NCBI GenBank assembly: GCA_012719555.1
Contig: JAAYAE010000005.1
Coordinates: forward strand, 1-7,860
Source of the DNA: Acholeplasmataceae bacterium
GTDB taxonomy: Bacteria > Bacillota > Negativicutes > Acidaminococcales > Acidaminococcaceae
Reading direction: 5' to 3'
DNA: 7,860 nucleotides
Positions 6,204 to 7,860 of the stretch are shown one piece after another (position 1 is the stretch's first letter; every line of letters starts with the position of its first letter). A program made the position numbers and the translations under genes. A model generated the notes under the pieces. It was given only the letters and a program-made list of their open reading frames with translations, did not search any database and was not told the DNA's origin.

Positions 6204-6350
6204 AAGGTCTGACAAAGTAAATGAGTTAATAGCGACGATTTTATTTTACAACAAGGTCTGACAATGTAAATGAGTGAATAGCGACGATTTTATTTTACAA
6301 CAAGGTCTGACAATGTAGACGAGTAAACAGCGACGATTTTATTTTACAAC
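6204..6350 (-). repeat. Three tandem 49-bp repeat units
   Basis: Units lie at 6204-6252, 6253-6301 and 6302-6350, each starting AAGGTCTGACAA and ending CGATTTTATTTTACAAC, with only a few changes in the middle. The rev-comp of each carries AAAATCGTCGCTATT...CTCA, the core of the 55-bp repeats at 5885 and 6111, so the array is the same family in the opposite direction. There are no spacers, so it is not a CRISPR array. Unit 3 overlaps the last three codons and stop of the DUF3089 gene. Confidence 0.9.
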
Positions 6351-7382
6351 ATGGATTGGTGCAATATTCGCTTGGAAATAGGCGGCCACCCTATCAGCCA
6401 CATTAGCCTGCAGATTACGGTAAAAGAACTGGTAATCATAAAGATGATATACTCCAGGCCCAAACAAAGGCAGCACCGGGGGGTACTCCTTCGGAGTTAT
6501 ACCAGTAACTTTAAGAGTCTTGCGCTCTCGATCCAAATAGGCTCCTGTTAAATAAGGTATTTCTTTTTTTATATTACCCTGATAGTCAGTAAAACAGGCA
6601 CCCTTATTTAAAAGGGGCGAAGCCGGAATGCTATCCGTGCGCCAATTTAATGGATTTATAGCATAAATCTTACCCTTGCTATCGGCAGGAACCATCATAG
6701 AATCTTTTATATTAACAGCCTCGGAATTAAAAGAAACTATACAGCCTAAATCTTTAGCACCCAATGCAGGTTTTAACTTATACCTTTCTACATCGTGCTT
6801 TGTCAGTACCCAGCCAGGGCAATAAGCAGCCACTACTCTTTTTTGCAGGTTCTTATCTGCTGCCACACTCTTCATTAGCTCAATAACGAGTTGCGATCCT
6901 TGCGAAAACCCAGCTAATACAATACCGCGCCCTTGATTATAGTTTTTTAAATAATAATCAAAGGCGGCCTCAACATCATTTTTTGCAAGTCTATAAGCCT
7001 TGGCTCTATCCTTTTCGTTTTTTCCTTCTAGGCCCATTTCGTAATAGCTTAAGGTTACCTGACGGTAATATGGAGCATACATACGGCAATTATCCTCATA
7101 TATCCCCCGCTCCATATTTAAAGCCCCCAAAAAATTGCCCTTCATTTTAGTATCAGCCATATCCATGTTTAATTTTTCTTTAGTACCAAAGTCAACTGTT
7201 GGTGCAACAATAAACAAATCCACCGGCTTATTAGCACCAATATCCTCATAAGCCCAGTTTTCTCCCCTGCTATAATCTATTGACTTAACCTTGGCATCTG
7301 CTGATGTGCAAAAAAACAAAAATAAAACTGTTATAAAAAAAATCCCCAACCGCTGCTTAAGACATCTTAACCCTACATTCAT
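6339..7382 (-). CDS. Secreted DUF3089-family alpha/beta-hydrolase
   Basis: This 347-residue protein has a clear Sec signal peptide: a basic start (MNVGLRCLKQR), a hydrophobic core (LGIFFITVLFLFF) and an ADA|K cleavage site near residue 30. There is no lipobox. The mature part carries FIVAPTVDF (57-65), MYAPYYRQ (101-108) and the nucleophile elbow GFSQGS (158-163, Ser160), the DUF3089 signature. A possible catalytic His is H313 in GVYHLYDYQFFYRNL. The fold implies an esterase or lipase-like activity outside the cytoplasmic membrane; the substrate is unknown. The start is supported by a G-run ribosome binding site (7394-7388), 5 nt before the ATG. The last residues (VVK) and the TAA come from a 49-bp tandem repeat unit, so the natural C-terminus may have been altered. 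It stands alone between two repeat-rich gaps. Confidence 0.85.
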   Translation of the reverse strand: MNVGLRCLKQRLGIFFITVLFLFFCTSADAKVKSIDYSRGENWAYEDIGANKPVDLFIVAPTVDFGTKEKLNMDMADTKMKGNFLGALNMERGIYEDNCRMYAPYYRQVTLSYYEMGLEGKNEKDRAKAYRLAKNDVEAAFDYYLKNYNQGRGIVLAGFSQGSQLVIELMKSVAADKNLQKRVVAAYCPGWVLTKHDVERYKLKPALGAKDLGCIVSFNSEAVNIKDSMMVPADSKGKIYAINPLNWRTDSIPASPLLNKGACFTDYQGNIKKEIPYLTGAYLDRERKTLKVTGITPKEYPPVLPLFGPGVYHLYDYQFFYRNLQANVADRVAAYFQANIAPIHVVK

Positions 7383-7447
7383 ACTATCCCCCCCAATGCT
7401 ATCATAACTTCACATGCGAATCGATAGGTTCCAACTCGTGTTTCTTT

Positions 7448-7456
7448 ATAATATCA
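7448..7456 (-). promoter_or_regulatory. Possible extended -10 promoter of the DUF3089 gene
   Basis: TGATATTAT on the minus strand fits an extended -10 (TGnTATAAT) with one mismatch. No convincing -35 is visible. Transcription would start near 7441, leaving a leader of about 58 nt. Confidence 0.3.
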
Positions 7457-7493
7457 ACCTGATGCTAATTTTACTATACTTTCTTATATAGGC

Positions 7494-7660
7494 AAAGGGA
7501 ACGGTTCTTCTTGTCGCAAAACATTTGGTACACATATGTCTATTTGCTCTAATTTCACCGTCATTTTCCAAATTATTCAATTTTATTTTACCATAAAAAA
7601 ACGACTCTTCTAATTATTTTTATAAACACAAAAAACGCGGCTGTTCACTCATATCTAACT
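7494..7660. repeat. Further member of the dispersed repeat element
   Basis: The 342-bp gap between the DUF3089 gene and the methyltransferase fragment holds no gene. At 7494-7517 AAAGGGAACGGTTCTTCTTG, followed by TCGC, matches the end of the 3909-4205 element apart from one extra A and two changes. Further on, TTTTATTTTACCAT (about 7581) and AAAAAACGCGGCTGTTCACTC (7629-7649 region) resemble the inner AT-rich tract and the AAAATCGTCGCTATT motif, in the same order as in the 3909-4205 element. It may end in the palindrome at 7698-7730. Confidence 0.5.
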
Positions 7661-7697
7661 TTTATTCAACTGGTTAAATTTTATAAATCTGTGCACT

Positions 7698-7730
7698 TTA
7701 TGACAGTAGGGCCTGTCCCTGCTGTCATAA
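7698..7730. repeat. 33-bp GGGAC/GTCCC palindrome overlapping the methyltransferase stop
   Basis: Arms TTATGACAG-AGGG and CCCT-CTGTCATAA (16 nt each, two mismatches) flank a central T at 7714. It is a clear relative of the palindrome at 1924-1958, with the same TTATGACA ends and AGGG cores. The TGA stop of the methyltransferase fragment (7727-7725) lies within its right arm. Confidence 0.75.
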
Positions 7731-7860
7731 TTTAGTCTTCTCAAATCCAATGTACTGCCGATTATGTTTCTTAGCTGCCACGCACGTTGTTCCGCTGCCC
7801 GCAAATGGATCCAGGATAACCGCGTTCCCTGGAACAATTTGCACTAGTTCTTCCATGAGC
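7725..7860 (-). CDS. DNA methyltransferase (N4/N6 type), C-terminal fragment
   Basis: Only the last 44 codons are in the window; the gene enters from the right edge. The frame reads ...LMEELVQIVPGNAVILDPFAGSGTT... and then CVAAKKHNRQYIGFE. This is the SAM-binding motif I (DPFAGSGTT) and the strand after it of amino-methyltransferases of the beta type, in which motif I comes near the C-terminus. Such enzymes methylate adenine-N6 or cytosine-N4 in DNA, alone or with a restriction partner. The protein ends KTKL right after IGFE, whereas relatives I recall continue for another 15 or more residues (a helix with Y..A..R). The stop falls inside the palindrome at 7698-7730, so the tail may have been cut by the repeat. 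Target and function of the full gene cannot be judged. Confidence 0.8.
   Translation of the reverse strand, partial: LMEELVQIVPGNAVILDPFAGSGTTCVAAKKHNRQYIGFEKTKL

Noticed and set aside
6204..6350. CRISPR array
   Set aside because: The units are directly contiguous with no unique spacers, the unit is 49 bp, one unit overlaps a coding sequence, and no cas gene is present.
7655..7837. 60-residue minus-strand open frame at the right end
   Set aside because: It overlaps the methyltransferase in another frame and runs through the palindrome. The methyltransferase frame contains DPFAGSGTT and is clearly the real one.

Overview
The window reads like an anaerobic, moderately AT-rich Firmicute, possibly a Negativicute of the Sporomusa/Pelosinus kind. 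The grounds are a group-B-type [FeFe]-hydrogenase, a thioredoxin-like [2Fe-2S] protein, strong AGGAGG-type ribosome binding sites and many small intergenic repeats. The taxonomic call is inference. Every gene I can support lies on the minus strand.

Layout, left to right. 1-511: N-terminal half of a YfdC-like formate/nitrite-transporter-family membrane protein, running off the left edge. 745-1839: a threonine-synthase-like PLP enzyme with an N-terminal zinc ribbon. 1967-3472: a group-B-type [FeFe]-hydrogenase, preceded at 3522-3803 by a small NuoE-like [2Fe-2S] protein. These two form an operon with a recognisable promoter at 3831-3859. 3804-4222: an intergenic block filled by a roughly 300-bp element with inverted terminal repeats. 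4223-5680: a GH1 beta-glucosidase, clearly more GC-rich than its neighbours and bracketed by direct repeats. 5681-6338: a 658-bp repeat-dense block with two nearly identical 55-bp repeats, a strong hairpin and three tandem 49-bp units. 6339-7382: a secreted DUF3089 alpha/beta-hydrolase whose last codons and stop lie inside the last tandem unit. 7383-7724: another intergenic repeat element. 7725-7860: the C-terminal end of a DNA methyltransferase running off the right edge.

The protein-coding genes do not form one pathway. The only clear functional unit is the hydrogenase and [2Fe-2S] pair, probably for electron transfer between a ferredoxin-type carrier and protons/H2, or for H2 sensing. The glucosidase looks acquired.

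The most unusual content is the repeats. One motif (AAAATCGTCGCTATT...CTCA) occurs at least seven times in both orientations between 4134 and 7660. A second family carries GGGACAGTCCC or GGGACGGTTC cores. A repeat abuts the 3' end of nearly every complete gene and provides the stop codon of two genes (the DUF3089 hydrolase and the methyltransferase fragment). This looks like a non-autonomous, MITE- or REP-like repeat system. No transposase gene is in the window.
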